From NCBI GenBank assembly GCA_951828515.1, contig OX639992.1, positions 4,070,217 through 4,134,216 on the forward strand: a stretch of 64,000 nucleotides of DNA, written 5' to 3'. This stretch comes from an uncultured Poribacteria bacterium. GTDB lineage: Bacteria; Poribacteria; WGA-4E; WGA-3G. Under the pieces are notes generated by a model. That model searched no databases. It saw only the letters and a program-made list of their open reading frames with translations, and was not told the DNA's origin. Within the stretch, counting starts at the first letter, position 1. Each line of letters starts with the position of its first letter. Of the stretch, positions 17,787-27,368 are shown one piece after another. The position numbers were made by a program, and so were the translations under genes.

Positions 17787-19748
17787 ATGCGGTGTTTTTA
17801 CAGAGTTTTATTGATTTTCCTATCCTTGATGTATTGTGTTTCATTTGCTGCTGGACAAGATGTGGTGGATCCGGAGGTCAGTATTTCAGTGCCGACAGGC
17901 GTTCAGAACGATGCGTTTGATGCAACGATAACGTTTACGGAGGTCGTCTCCGGTTTCGAGCAATCGGATGTATCGGTCTCCGGGACGGCAACGGCGAGCA
18001 TTACAGCATTCTCTACGGATGATAACACCGTCTTTACTGCCACACTCACACCGACGATGAGTGGGGAGGTGGTGCTGAGTATCGCCGCGGGTGTCGCTAC
18101 CGATGCGGCAAACAATAACAATACTGCCTCCGAAACACACACCGTCACCGTAGTGTATATCCCAGATAGGAATTTAAAGGCGGTACTGCGCGATGCCTTG
18201 AAATTAAAAAATGATGCCCCTATTACAGCAGAAGCACTGCAGGGATTAACGGAACTTGATGCCGAATCGAGATCTATCGGGAATCTCACTGGATTGGAAC
18301 ATGCGACTGGACTGGAAACGTTATCTCTTGATAAAAACAGGGCCCTCAGCGACCTTACTCCTCTTCGTCAATTGACACAACTCACCGAGTTAAGTTTCTA
18401 TTACTGTATGTCTGTTAGCAACATCGAGCCCCTTGAGAACTTAACACAGCTCACCAAATTAGATCTCATGCTCACTGTTGTAGACGATATCGAACCCCTC
18501 TCTAAATTAACGCAGCTTACCGAGTTAGAGTTCAGTCGGTATTTTCCTTCTTCCGTTTCTTTCGATCTTACGCCGCTTGCCAATTTGACCGCACTCACGA
18601 AGTTACAGTTTAGTGGAGGTGCCTGCAGCAATCTCACCCCTTTGTCGAGCTTGACAGAACTCACCGAGTTGAACCTCTATCGCAACAACATTAGCGTTCT
18701 GACCCCTTTGTCGAGCTTGACACAACTCACTAAGTTAAACCTCCATCGCAATGAGGTTAGCGATCTCACCCCTTTGTCTGACTTGACACAACTCACTGAG
18801 TTAAACCTCCATCTCAATAAGGTTAGCGATCTCATTCCTTTGTCTGACTTGACACAACTCACATGGTTAAATCTTTGGTACAATAAAATTAGCGATCTCA
18901 CCCCTTTATCTACCCTCACACAACTCATTACTTTAGGGCTTCTGAAGAATGAAATTACGGATGTGAACCCATTATCGACTTTAGAGAATCTTCAATATTT
19001 AACACTCATATGGAATCCGCTTTTGGATACGTCTCCGCTTTGGGACCTCTTGTCGGAAAATGATGGCACCATTACGAGTATTGACATAAGTGTGTCTCAA
19101 TATGCACCGTGGGATGTCAATCAGGACGAAAATGTGGATGCCACAGATTCGGCACTCGTCACCGCCGCCTTAGGACAAAGTGGGGGTGGCATATTGAATT
19201 CCCGGACGGATGTCAACGGCGACGGCACTGTGGATAATGACGACCTGACATTGGTGACGGATAATCTTGACGCTGGAGACAATGCGCCTGCGATTGGAGG
19301 AATGTTTACTGTGTTGGATCCGGCAACGTTGGAGAAGTTGGATCCAACAACGCTTGAAGCACAACTGGACATCTTACGCGCTAAAAGCGACGGTTCTCTG
19401 AAATACCTACGTGCGATTGCGTTGCTTGAAAGCATGTTGGCTGCTTTGCGTCCAGCCGAGACGTTGCTATTAGCGAATTATCCGAATCCCTTCAACCCTG
19501 AGACGTGGCTCCCCTATCACTTAGCGAACGCCAGCGATGTGATCATCACAATCTATGATATGCGTGGCACTGTCGTGCGTCGGCTTGAGCTCGGACATCA
19601 GCGCGAAGGGTACTACACGAGCCGGAGTCGTGCGGCATATTGGGACGGCAGAAATCATACCGGTGAACGCGTGGCGAGTGGTATCTATTTCTATCAACTG
19701 CAGGCGGATCATACATCGCTTCTGCGCAAAATGGTCATCTTGCAGTAA
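17787..19748 (+). CDS. array protein A2: one Ig-like repeat, SDS22-like LRRs, dockerin pair, FlgD/T9SS-like domain
   Basis: A 653-residue protein with the A-type signal peptide (MRCFYRVLLIFLSLMYCVSF, cleavage near AAGQ) and AAGGAG before the ATG. One Ig-like repeat is followed by an internalin-like cap (YIPDRNLKAVLRDALKL) and about ten 22-residue SDS22-type leucine-rich repeats (LTPLSxLTQLTELNLHxNKVSD). A dockerin-like pair (DVNQDENVDATD, DVNGDGTVDNDD), a helical linker (AKSDGSLKYLRAIALLESML) and the NYPNPFNPETWLPY C-terminal domain follow. The 3' third is almost identical in DNA to A3 and B3. The protein lies about 200 bp behind B1 and may be co-transcribed with it. Confidence 0.85.
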   Translation: MRCFYRVLLIFLSLMYCVSFAAGQDVVDPEVSISVPTGVQNDAFDATITFTEVVSGFEQSDVSVSGTATASITAFSTDDNTVFTATLTPTMSGEVVLSIAAGVATDAANNNNTASETHTVTVVYIPDRNLKAVLRDALKLKNDAPITAEALQGLTELDAESRSIGNLTGLEHATGLETLSLDKNRALSDLTPLRQLTQLTELSFYYCMSVSNIEPLENLTQLTKLDLMLTVVDDIEPLSKLTQLTELEFSRYFPSSVSFDLTPLANLTALTKLQFSGGACSNLTPLSSLTELTELNLYRNNISVLTPLSSLTQLTKLNLHRNEVSDLTPLSDLTQLTELNLHLNKVSDLIPLSDLTQLTWLNLWYNKISDLTPLSTLTQLITLGLLKNEITDVNPLSTLENLQYLTLIWNPLLDTSPLWDLLSENDGTITSIDISVSQYAPWDVNQDENVDATDSALVTAALGQSGGGILNSRTDVNGDGTVDNDDLTLVTDNLDAGDNAPAIGGMFTVLDPATLEKLDPTTLEAQLDILRAKSDGSLKYLRAIALLESMLAALRPAETLLLANYPNPFNPETWLPYHLANASDVIITIYDMRGTVVRRLELGHQREGYYTSRSRAAYWDGRNHTGERVASGIYFYQLQADHTSLLRKMVILQ

Positions 19749-19783
19749 CGCTGTAGGAGTGATCTTCTAATAGCGGTTTCTCA

Positions 19784-19818
19784 GTGGCGCGGGCTCTCAC
19801 CACGCCCCTTCACTTTTT
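19784..19818 (+). terminator. terminator-like hairpin after A2 (decayed copy)
   Basis: GTGGCGCGGGCTCTCACCACGCCCC followed by a T-rich run ending CTTTTTTC. Pairing is imperfect compared with the copy after B3, where the same hairpin is a perfect 10-bp stem. Confidence 0.5.
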
Positions 19819-20093
19819 TCATACAAAGGCGAACATCTTTAGCAGTATCAAAGGCATTGACATTTTTCTTTGGCATTTTATTAACCATCTGACGCATAGG
19901 GATCCAGTTATAGATGCAGGTCCGAGAGACGTTGTCGGTAATGCTATATTTCCCCTGTAGCCAACGGCATAACGCTTTTTCAAACTTTTCCCGTCGCAGT
20001 GGACGTTGTTTCCAAATTACCCGTCTGTTTTTGAAAAAAATCGCTGAAATTCATGGAATTGTGCTTTCTTCGGGCAAGTTATACAAATTTGAT

Positions 20094-20122
20094 TTGACTT
20101 CTATGTCGGGTTAAAGTATAAT
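20094..20122 (+). promoter_or_regulatory. sigma70-type promoter of array gene B2
   Basis: TTGACT (20094-20099), 17-bp spacer, TATAAT (20117-20122), within the repeated block also found before A1 and B3. Confidence 0.7.
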
Positions 20123-20416
20123 TTTCTTATCTTTATAGGTCTATAAAAATATATTTTAGAATAATCATTAAAATAGACCTAACAGGACAGTGATATTTTT
20201 GCAGAGCCGGAGACCTTGACACGTCTGCTATATTTCACAAGAAGATTTGTGTGAGAGACACGTTTGGGTATCCCTGTTCACAAACCGACATCTTGTGTTG
20301 AAACATTATTTCTATTGTTGTCCGCTTTTTCAGACGCGGCTCACGAAATCAAATATAGGTTGGGTTGAACCACAGACGAGACCCAACGTTACCCTAAAAT
20401 GGAAGGAACTGAAATT

Positions 20417-23400
20417 ATGAAACGTTTTTCCACACTTTTATCTATTTTCTTTGCTGCGATCGTATTCAGTCCTGTTGGATATTCGCAATTTGTGCTTCCA
20501 GCTCCGGGCTTGGATGTGAGTATCACGGTTCCGTCGGATGTCCAGAATGGTGCGTTTACTGCGAGAATGAGATTCACAGAAGAGGTCTTAGATTTTGTGC
20601 AAAGCGATGTCATATTGACTGGGACGGCAACGGCATCGATCACGGCGTGGGCATCTACAGACGACACGGTCTTTACCGCCACGATCACGCCGGTAACAAG
20701 CGGCACAGTGATCATTAGCGTGCCTACGGATGTTGCGACAGATGGTGGAGGCACTCAGAATAACGCCGCGACCCCCCAGACAGTCAGAGTTGATGTGGAT
20801 GCTCCATCGGTAGGTATTACCGTTCCGTCGGTAGCGCAGTCAGGTGCATTTGAAGCGACGCTAACGTTCACGGAGTCGGTCTCCGACTTTGAGCAATCAG
20901 ACCTGACGCTTTCCGGGACAGCCACGGCGAGCATCACGGCGTGGGTATCTACAGACGACACCGTCTTTACGGCTACAATCACGCCGACGACGGAAGGCGA
21001 TGTGGTACTCAGCGTTGCGGCAAATGTTGCCACCGATGCGGCGAGTAACAACAATACGGCTTCGGAGACACAGACGGTCACCGTAGATATGACTTCACCG
21101 GGGGTTAGCCTTTCTGTGCCAGAAGGTGCCCAGAATGGTGCGTTTAATGTAACAATCATATTCTCAGAAGCCGTCTCCGACTTTGAGCAATCAGATCTGT
21201 CTGTCTCTGGGACAGCAACAGCGAGCATCACTGCGTGGCAGGGCATATATGACACGGTCTTTACCGCCACAATCACACCGACGACGAGTGGCACAGTGAT
21301 CTTGGGTATTGCTGAAGGCGTTGCCACGGATGCGGCGAGTAACAACAATACTGCCTCTAAGACACAGATTGTCAACATAGATATGGATGCGCCGGTTATC
21401 AGTATTACTGTGCCAATAGGTGTTCAAGACGAGGCGTTTGATGTAACGATTACCTTCACGGAGTCGGTCTTTGGCTTTGAGCAAGCAGATTTATCGGTTT
21501 CCGGGACGGCAACAGCATCTATCACAGCGTGGGCAACGACGGATAACACCGTCTTTACCGCCACAATCTCGCTGACAGCGAGTGGTGAGGTGGTACTGAG
21601 TGTTGCTGCAGATGTCGCCACGGATGCCGCAGGTAACAACAACCTGTCTTCCGTGACAGTGACTGTGAAAGTAACAGTGGAACCGGAAACTGTGCTCGTA
21701 TCGGTCTGTGATCGCACGCCTCAGGTTCGCGATGCGATCGTTGCTGCCCTCCCAAACGTAAGCGATTGCGCCAAGGTACCCGCGGCAGACCTCGCGACAA
21801 TTATGCGGATTGATATTCAAAGGGAGAACATCACCGCCCTAAAAGCGGGTGACTTCAACGGACTCACCGCCTTGAAAAATCTCGACCTAAGTTCTAACGA
21901 TTTGGGTTCTTTGCCGGCGGGTATTTTTGATGAGCTCACCGTCTTGGAGGCGCTCGACCTGGAGAACAATAGTTTGGATTCGTTGCCCGATGGCATCTTT
22001 GACAATCTCACCCAGCTGGACCGGCTTAGTCTGGAATCCAACGATTTGGGTTCTTTGCCGGCGGGTATTTTTGATGAGCTCACCGACCTGACGCGTCTCT
22101 ACTTGGACAACAACGATTTGGGTTCTTTGCCGGCGGGTATTTTTGATGAGCTCACCGCCTTGAAAGATATCGACTTGGGGGGCAACGATTTGAGTCATTT
22201 GCCGAGCAGTTTACCGTCGGGTATTTTTGATGAGCTCACCGCCTTGGAGACGCTCGACCTAAGCTTGAACGATTTAGATTCGTTGCCCGATGACATTTTT
22301 GACAATCTCACCGCCTTGGAGACGCTCGACCTAGAGGACAATAATTTGGATTCGTTGCCCGATGACATTTTTGATAACTTCACCGCCTTGGAGTGGCTCG
22401 ACCTAAGTTCTAATGATTTGGATTCGTTGCCCGATGACATTTTTGACAATCTCACCGCCTTGGAGACACTCAACCTAAATCACAATAGTTTAGATTCGTT
22501 GCCCGATGACATTTTTGACAGTCTCACCGCCTTGGAGACGCTCGACCTGGGCTTTAACGATTTAGATTCGTTGCCCGATGGCATCTTTAACAATCTCACC
22601 CAGCTGGAACAGCTTAGTCTGGAATCCAACAAACTGAGTAGTCTGCCGGATGGGATCTTTGTCGGACTCACGTCTTTAGAGCGTCTTGACACAGAGGAAA
22701 ACACAGTTGATCCACTACCGCTGACTGTTTCTCTGGAGAAGGTTGGAGAGAACCAAATCAAGGCTGTCGCACCCACGGGTGCCCCTTTTAATATCGTCTT
22801 TTCACCCACTATCACGAATGGAAGCCTTGAAAATGATGCGACGACCCTCACGATTTCCATAGGCAGTATAGAAAGCGATCCTGTCACAGTAATTCAAACC
22901 CCCGGCACCACTGACGCTGTCACTGTGGATATCAGCACCTTGCCGAGTCCACCTCACACCTGGCTCGGTGAGCATGATGGCTATGTTCTCTCGAAATCCG
23001 CTGACTTGCCGCTGGAGGTCGTTGGCGCTGGAAATGGTGCACCGGCATTGGGTATGACGCACCTGATAGATTCAGAAATCCTGAAATCGTTGGATCCAGT
23101 CGCAGTAGCGGCAGAACTTGCTACCTTACGTGCCAAAAGCGATGGCTCTCTGAAATATCAGCGTGCGATAGCATTGCTTGAAAGTGTGTTGGCATCCTTA
23201 CGTCCAGCCGAGACGTTGCTGTTGGCGAATTATCCCAATCCGTTCAATCCTGAAACCTGGATCCCCTATCACTTAGCGGATGCCAGCACTGTGGTCATCA
23301 CGATCTACGATATGCGTGGCACCGTTGTCCGTCGATTGGATCTTGGACATCAGCGTGAAGGCTACTACACGAGCCGGAGTCGTGCGGCGTATTGGGATGG

Positions 23401-23500
23401 CAGAAATAATAGGGGTGAACGTGTTGCGAGTGGCATTTATTTCTACCAGTTGGAAGCGGATCATACATCTTTCCTGCGGAAGATGCTGATTTTGAAGTAG
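20417..23500 (+). CDS. array protein B2: four Ig-like repeats, long LRR block, FlgD/T9SS-like domain
   Basis: About 1,027 residues. The start MKRFSTLLSIFFAAIVFSPV at 20417 is chosen by alignment with B1, where it carries the signal peptide; an in-frame ATG lies six codons earlier. Four Ig-like repeats, the cysteine-containing cap (VSVCDRTPQVRDAIVAALP), and about thirteen 24-residue leucine-rich repeats of the form LDSLPDDIFDNLTALETLDLxx follow. Then come a beta-rich domain shared with B1 (NTVDPLPLTVSLEKV), the helical linker and the NYPNPFNPETWIPY C-terminal domain. No dockerin pair. The fourth Ig unit is almost identical in DNA to one in B3. Probably a surface-displayed binding protein. Confidence 0.85.
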   Translation: MKRFSTLLSIFFAAIVFSPVGYSQFVLPAPGLDVSITVPSDVQNGAFTARMRFTEEVLDFVQSDVILTGTATASITAWASTDDTVFTATITPVTSGTVIISVPTDVATDGGGTQNNAATPQTVRVDVDAPSVGITVPSVAQSGAFEATLTFTESVSDFEQSDLTLSGTATASITAWVSTDDTVFTATITPTTEGDVVLSVAANVATDAASNNNTASETQTVTVDMTSPGVSLSVPEGAQNGAFNVTIIFSEAVSDFEQSDLSVSGTATASITAWQGIYDTVFTATITPTTSGTVILGIAEGVATDAASNNNTASKTQIVNIDMDAPVISITVPIGVQDEAFDVTITFTESVFGFEQADLSVSGTATASITAWATTDNTVFTATISLTASGEVVLSVAADVATDAAGNNNLSSVTVTVKVTVEPETVLVSVCDRTPQVRDAIVAALPNVSDCAKVPAADLATIMRIDIQRENITALKAGDFNGLTALKNLDLSSNDLGSLPAGIFDELTVLEALDLENNSLDSLPDGIFDNLTQLDRLSLESNDLGSLPAGIFDELTDLTRLYLDNNDLGSLPAGIFDELTALKDIDLGGNDLSHLPSSLPSGIFDELTALETLDLSLNDLDSLPDDIFDNLTALETLDLEDNNLDSLPDDIFDNFTALEWLDLSSNDLDSLPDDIFDNLTALETLNLNHNSLDSLPDDIFDSLTALETLDLGFNDLDSLPDGIFNNLTQLEQLSLESNKLSSLPDGIFVGLTSLERLDTEENTVDPLPLTVSLEKVGENQIKAVAPTGAPFNIVFSPTITNGSLENDATTLTISIGSIESDPVTVIQTPGTTDAVTVDISTLPSPPHTWLGEHDGYVLSKSADLPLEVVGAGNGAPALGMTHLIDSEILKSLDPVAVAAELATLRAKSDGSLKYQRAIALLESVLASLRPAETLLLANYPNPFNPETWIPYHLADASTVVITIYDMRGTVVRRLDLGHQREGYYTSRSRAAYWDGRNNRGERVASGIYFYQLEADHTSFLRKMLILK
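21890..22690 (+). repeat. tandem 72-bp LRR-coding repeats in B2
   Basis: Twenty-four-residue repeats coded by 72-bp units that are close to identical in DNA (for example TTGGATTCGTTGCCCGATGA recurs in most units, with GACAATCTCACCGCCTTGGA after it). One unit carries a five-residue insertion (LSHLPSSLPSGIF). Confidence 0.8.
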
Positions 23501-23589
23501 GTTTGCTTGTGTAGGCGGGGTGTTTTGCTTGGGCGTTTCTCTCGCCCCTATCTGCGGCTTGCTGTTCTAACGGTTTAATTTTACTTTTA

Positions 23590-23679
23590 TAGTAAAGCCA
23601 GAAAATATCTGCACACCGCCGGTAGGTGCGGTTTCTAACCGCACCGAGTTTGGTGTAAAATTAATTACAGAATCCACTA
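23590..23679 (+). mobile_element. TA-flanked MITE (TAGTAAAGCC family), copy upstream of A3
   Basis: Ninety bp, TAGTAAAGCCAGAAAATATC at one end and GAATCCACTA at the other, TA on both sides (23588-23589, 23680-23681). Core hairpin GGTGCGG-TTTCTAA-CCGCACC. It ends 33 bp before the A3 start, at the same site as copy 1 before A1. Confidence 0.8.
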
Positions 23680-23712
23680 TAAGTAAGTCTTCCTCAATAA
23701 GGAGTTAAAACA

Positions 23713-26700
23713 ATGCGTTGTTTTTACAGAGTTTTATTGATTTTCCTTACCCTGATTTATTGTGTTTCATTTGCCGTTGGACAGGATGTGGTGGATCCGG
23801 ATGTCAGTATTTCAGTGCCAGAAGATGCTCAAAACGGTGCGTTTAATGTGGTGATAACGTTTACGGAAGTCGTCTCAGACTTTGAGCAATCAGATCTGAC
23901 GCTCTCTGGAACGGCGACAGCATCTATAACAGCGTGGAGCACCACAGATAACACGGTCTTTACTGCCACGATCACGCCGACAACGAGTGGCACAGTGGTG
24001 CTGAGTATTGCCGCGGGTGTTGCGACGGATGCGGCAAACAATAACAATACTGCCGCCGACTCACAGACTGTCACCGTTGATATGGATGCGCCGGATGTCA
24101 GTATTTCAGTGCCAGAAGATGCTCAAAGCGGTGCGTTTAATGTGGTGATAACGTTTACGGAAGTCGTCTCAGACTTTGAGCAATCAGATCTGACGCTTTC
24201 AGGAACGGCAACTGCGAGTATCACGGCATGGACAACGACAGATAACACGGTCTTTACTGCCACGATCACGCCGACAACGAGTGGCACAGTGGTGCTGAGT
24301 ATTGCCGCGGGTGTTGCGACGGATGCGGCAAACAATAACAATACTGCCTCCGAAACACACACCGTCAGTGTGGATCTCTCTGCGACTTGGATGCCGGACG
24401 AAAATCTCAGAGGTGGGGTTCGAGAGGCACTGCAACTCGCCACAGGCGATACCCTTACAAAAGCACTCATGGCAAATCTCACTACGCTCACTGTTCGGTC
24501 AGCAGAAATCAGCAGCCTCACCGGATTGGAAAATGCGACAAACCTAACAGAGTTAAACCTTCGGTATAACAACGAAATCAGTGACATTAGTGATCTCGCA
24601 AGTTTGACAAATCTGACAACGTTATACCTTGATTACAATTCTATCAGTGACATTAGTGATCTCGCAAGTTTGACGAGTCTGACGTGGTTAAGTCTCAGTT
24701 ACAATTCTATCAGTGACATTAGTGATCTCGCAAGTTTGACGAGTCTGACGTGGTTAGATCTCAGTCACAATTCTATTAGCAATATTAGTGATCTCGCAAG
24801 TTTGACGAGTCTGACGTGGTTAGATCTTGGTAAAAATTCTATCAGTGACATTAGTGATCTCGCAAGTTTGACGAGTCTAACCAGTTTAATTCTCAACAAT
24901 AATTCTATCAGTGACATTAGTGATCTCGTAAGTTTGACGAGTCTGACGTCGTTAGAGCTTGGTGGAAATTCTATCAGTGACATTAGTGATCTCGTAAGTT
25001 TGACGAGTCTAACCAGTTTAATTCTCAACGATAATTCTATCGGTGACATTAGTGATCTCGCAAGTTTGACGAGTCTGAAGATATTAAACCTCAGAGACAA
25101 TAATACCCTAAGTGACATCAGTGATCTCGCAAGTTTGACAAATTTGGAGAATTTATTTCTTGCTGATTGTCAAATTAGCAGTGTAAGTGTCCTCGCGGAT
25201 TTATCAAACCTTAAACACTTAAGACTTCGTGGTAATCCGATTGAGGATGCCTCCTCGCTATTCGGTCTCGTAGATCAACTGACGTCTGTGGATATTCATA
25301 TACCAGACCCAGACGCGTTGATACCCGATCCCGGTTTAGAGACGTGGGTGCGAAACACATTGGAATTAACTAAGGATGCTGAGATCACAACACAGGTGAT
25401 GCTCAACTTAACGTCTCTGCAAGCTAACGGACATGGGCCGATAATCAATAATCTCACCGGCTTGGAACATGCAACAAACCTAACGGACTTACAGCTTCAT
25501 GGCTATGACCTCACCGACCTCAGTTCCCTTTCAGGCTTAACACAACTGACGGAGTTAGATCTGAGTGGCAATGAGATTAGCGACCTCAGTCACCTCTCCG
25601 GATTGACGAATCTGACGGAGTTACAACTCTATGGTAATAAGATTAGCGACCTCAGTCACCTCTCCGGATTGACGAATCTGACGGAGTTACAACTCTTTAA
25701 GTGTAATATCAGCAACCTAAGTCCTCTTTCTAATTTGACGAATCTGGTGGAGTTGAATCTTTCTAATAATAAGATTAGCGATCTCAGTCCGCTCAGCGGA
25801 TTGACACAACTCAGCGATTTATATCTTAATGACTGTGATATCAGTGACATCACCCACCTCGCGGATTTAGTCAATCTTTATAGGTTAACGCTTGATGACA
25901 ATGATATCGAAAATGTCACGCCCATCGAAAATTTAGTTAAACTTGGAGTGCTAAACCTCAAAGATAATCCGATTCAGGATACCTCTCCGCTTTATGATCT
26001 TTTGTCGGCAAATGGTGGCACAATTGTGACTATTGATATAGAAGTCTCTCAATATGCGCCGTGGGATGTCAATGAGGACGGGAGTGTGGATGCCAGCGAT
26101 TCCGCGCTTGTCACTGCTGCCTTAGGACAAAGTGGTACTGGCATATTGAATTCTCGGACGGATGTCAACAGCGACGGCACAGTGGATGCTGACGACCTGA
26201 CATTGGTGACGGATAACCTCGATGCTGGAGACAATGCGCCTGCGATTGGAGGAATGTTTACTGTGTTGGATCCGGCAACGTTGGAGAAGTTGGATCCAAC
26301 AACGCTTGAAGCACAACTGGACATTTTACGTGCCAAAAGTGATGGCTCATTGAAATATCAGCGTGCGATCGCGTTGCTTGAAAGCATGTTGGCTGCTTTG
26401 CGTCCAGCCGAGACACTGCTTCTCGCCAACTATCCAAATCCGTTCAACCCTGAAACCTGGATACCCTATCACTTGGCGGATGCCAGCACTGTGGTCATCA
26501 CGATCTACGATGTGCGTGGCACCGTCGTGCGGCGGTTGGAACTCGGACATCAGCGCGAAGGCTACTACACGAGCCGGAGTCGTGCAGCGTATTGGGATGG
26601 CAGAAATCATACCGGTGAACGCGTGGCGAGTGGTATCTATTTCTATCAACTGCAGGCGGATCATACATCGCTTCTGCGGAAGATGGTCATCTTGCAGTAA
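23713..26700 (+). CDS. array protein A3: two Ig-like repeats, two LRR blocks, dockerin pair, FlgD/T9SS-like domain
   Basis: A 995-residue protein with the A-type signal peptide and AAGGAG before the ATG. Two near-identical Ig-like repeats are followed by an internalin-like cap (WMPDENLRGGVREALQLA) and a run of 22-residue SDS22-type repeats whose core SISDISDLASLTSLTWLDLS is repeated almost unchanged. A second cap (IPDPGLETWVRNTLELT) then starts another LRR block (ISDLSHLSGLTNLTELQLYG). A dockerin-like pair (DVNEDGSVDASD, DVNSDGTVDADD), the helical linker and the NYPNPFNPETWIPY C-terminal domain complete it. Two caps and two LRR blocks suggest fusion of cassettes from different paralogues. Confidence 0.85.
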   Translation: MRCFYRVLLIFLTLIYCVSFAVGQDVVDPDVSISVPEDAQNGAFNVVITFTEVVSDFEQSDLTLSGTATASITAWSTTDNTVFTATITPTTSGTVVLSIAAGVATDAANNNNTAADSQTVTVDMDAPDVSISVPEDAQSGAFNVVITFTEVVSDFEQSDLTLSGTATASITAWTTTDNTVFTATITPTTSGTVVLSIAAGVATDAANNNNTASETHTVSVDLSATWMPDENLRGGVREALQLATGDTLTKALMANLTTLTVRSAEISSLTGLENATNLTELNLRYNNEISDISDLASLTNLTTLYLDYNSISDISDLASLTSLTWLSLSYNSISDISDLASLTSLTWLDLSHNSISNISDLASLTSLTWLDLGKNSISDISDLASLTSLTSLILNNNSISDISDLVSLTSLTSLELGGNSISDISDLVSLTSLTSLILNDNSIGDISDLASLTSLKILNLRDNNTLSDISDLASLTNLENLFLADCQISSVSVLADLSNLKHLRLRGNPIEDASSLFGLVDQLTSVDIHIPDPDALIPDPGLETWVRNTLELTKDAEITTQVMLNLTSLQANGHGPIINNLTGLEHATNLTDLQLHGYDLTDLSSLSGLTQLTELDLSGNEISDLSHLSGLTNLTELQLYGNKISDLSHLSGLTNLTELQLFKCNISNLSPLSNLTNLVELNLSNNKISDLSPLSGLTQLSDLYLNDCDISDITHLADLVNLYRLTLDDNDIENVTPIENLVKLGVLNLKDNPIQDTSPLYDLLSANGGTIVTIDIEVSQYAPWDVNEDGSVDASDSALVTAALGQSGTGILNSRTDVNSDGTVDADDLTLVTDNLDAGDNAPAIGGMFTVLDPATLEKLDPTTLEAQLDILRAKSDGSLKYQRAIALLESMLAALRPAETLLLANYPNPFNPETWIPYHLADASTVVITIYDVRGTVVRRLELGHQREGYYTSRSRAAYWDGRNHTGERVASGIYFYQLQADHTSLLRKMVILQ
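24560..25135 (+). repeat. tandem 66-bp LRR-coding repeats in A3
   Basis: A 66-bp unit containing AGTGACATTAGTGATCTCGC and AAGTTTGACGAGTCTGACG recurs about eight times with few changes. The DNA identity is far above what protein function would need, which indicates recent slippage or unequal crossing-over. Confidence 0.85.
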
Positions 26701-26735
26701 CACTGTAGGAGCGATCTTCTAATAGCGATTTCTCA

Positions 26736-26772
26736 GGGACGCGGTCTCTCACCGCGCCCCTTCACTTTTTTC
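26736..26772 (+). terminator. terminator-like hairpin after A3
   Basis: GGACGCGGT-CTCTC-ACCGCGCCCC followed by a T-rich run ending CTTTTTTC. One mismatch compared with the perfect stem after B3. Confidence 0.6.
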
Positions 26773-27045
26773 ATACAAAGGCGAACGTCTTTAGCAGTAT
26801 CAAAGGCATTGACATTTTTCTTTGGCATTTTATTAACCATCTGACGCACAGGGATCCAGTTATAGATGCAGGTCCGAGAGACGTTGTCGGTAATGCTATA
26901 TTTCCCCTGTAGCCAACGGCATAACGCTTTTTCAAACTTTTCCCGTCGCAGTGGACGTTGTTTCCAAATTACCCGTCTGTTTTTGAAAAAAATCGCTGAA
27001 ATTCATGGAATTGTGCTTTCTTCGGGCAAGTTATACAAATTTGAT

Positions 27046-27074
27046 TTGACTTCTATGTCGGGTTAAAGTATAAT
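27046..27074 (+). promoter_or_regulatory. sigma70-type promoter of array gene B3
   Basis: TTGACT (27046-27051), 17-bp spacer, TATAAT (27069-27074), in the same repeated block as the promoters at 12145 and 20094. Confidence 0.7.
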
Positions 27075-27368
27075 TTTCTTATCTTTATAGGTCTATAAAA
27101 ATATATTTTAGAATAATCATTAAAATAGACCTAACAGGACAGTTATATTTTTGCTTAGACAGAGACCTTGGCACGTCTGCTATATTTCACAAGAAGATTT
27201 GTGTGAGAGACACGTTTGAGTATCCCTGTTCACAAACCGACATCTTATGTTGAAACATCATCTCCACTGTTGTCCGCCTTTTCAGATGAGGCTGACGGAA
27301 TCAAATGTAGGTTGGGTTGCGCTACAATCGAAGCCCAACGTTACCCTAAAATGGAAGGAACTGAAACT

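Larger units (their letters stand above)
19749..20416. repeat. duplicated 668-bp spacer, copy 1 (A2 to B2)
   Basis: This spacer and the one at 26701-27368 are the same length and nearly identical throughout. It contains a terminator-like hairpin, a minus-strand segment that would encode DNVSRTCIYNW (transposase-like helix-turn-helix remnant), the shared promoter block, and the leader of the B-type gene. A third, truncated and MITE-interrupted copy follows B3. Confidence 0.85.
26701..27368. repeat. duplicated 668-bp spacer, copy 2 (A3 to B3)
   Basis: Near-identical to 19749-20416, including the terminator-like hairpin, the transposase-like minus-strand remnant and the promoter block. It shows that the array grew by duplication of a B-A gene pair with its spacer. 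Confidence 0.85.

Noticed and set aside
24560-25135. Possible CRISPR-like direct repeats
   Set aside because: The 66-bp units are in frame and encode regular leucine-rich repeats.
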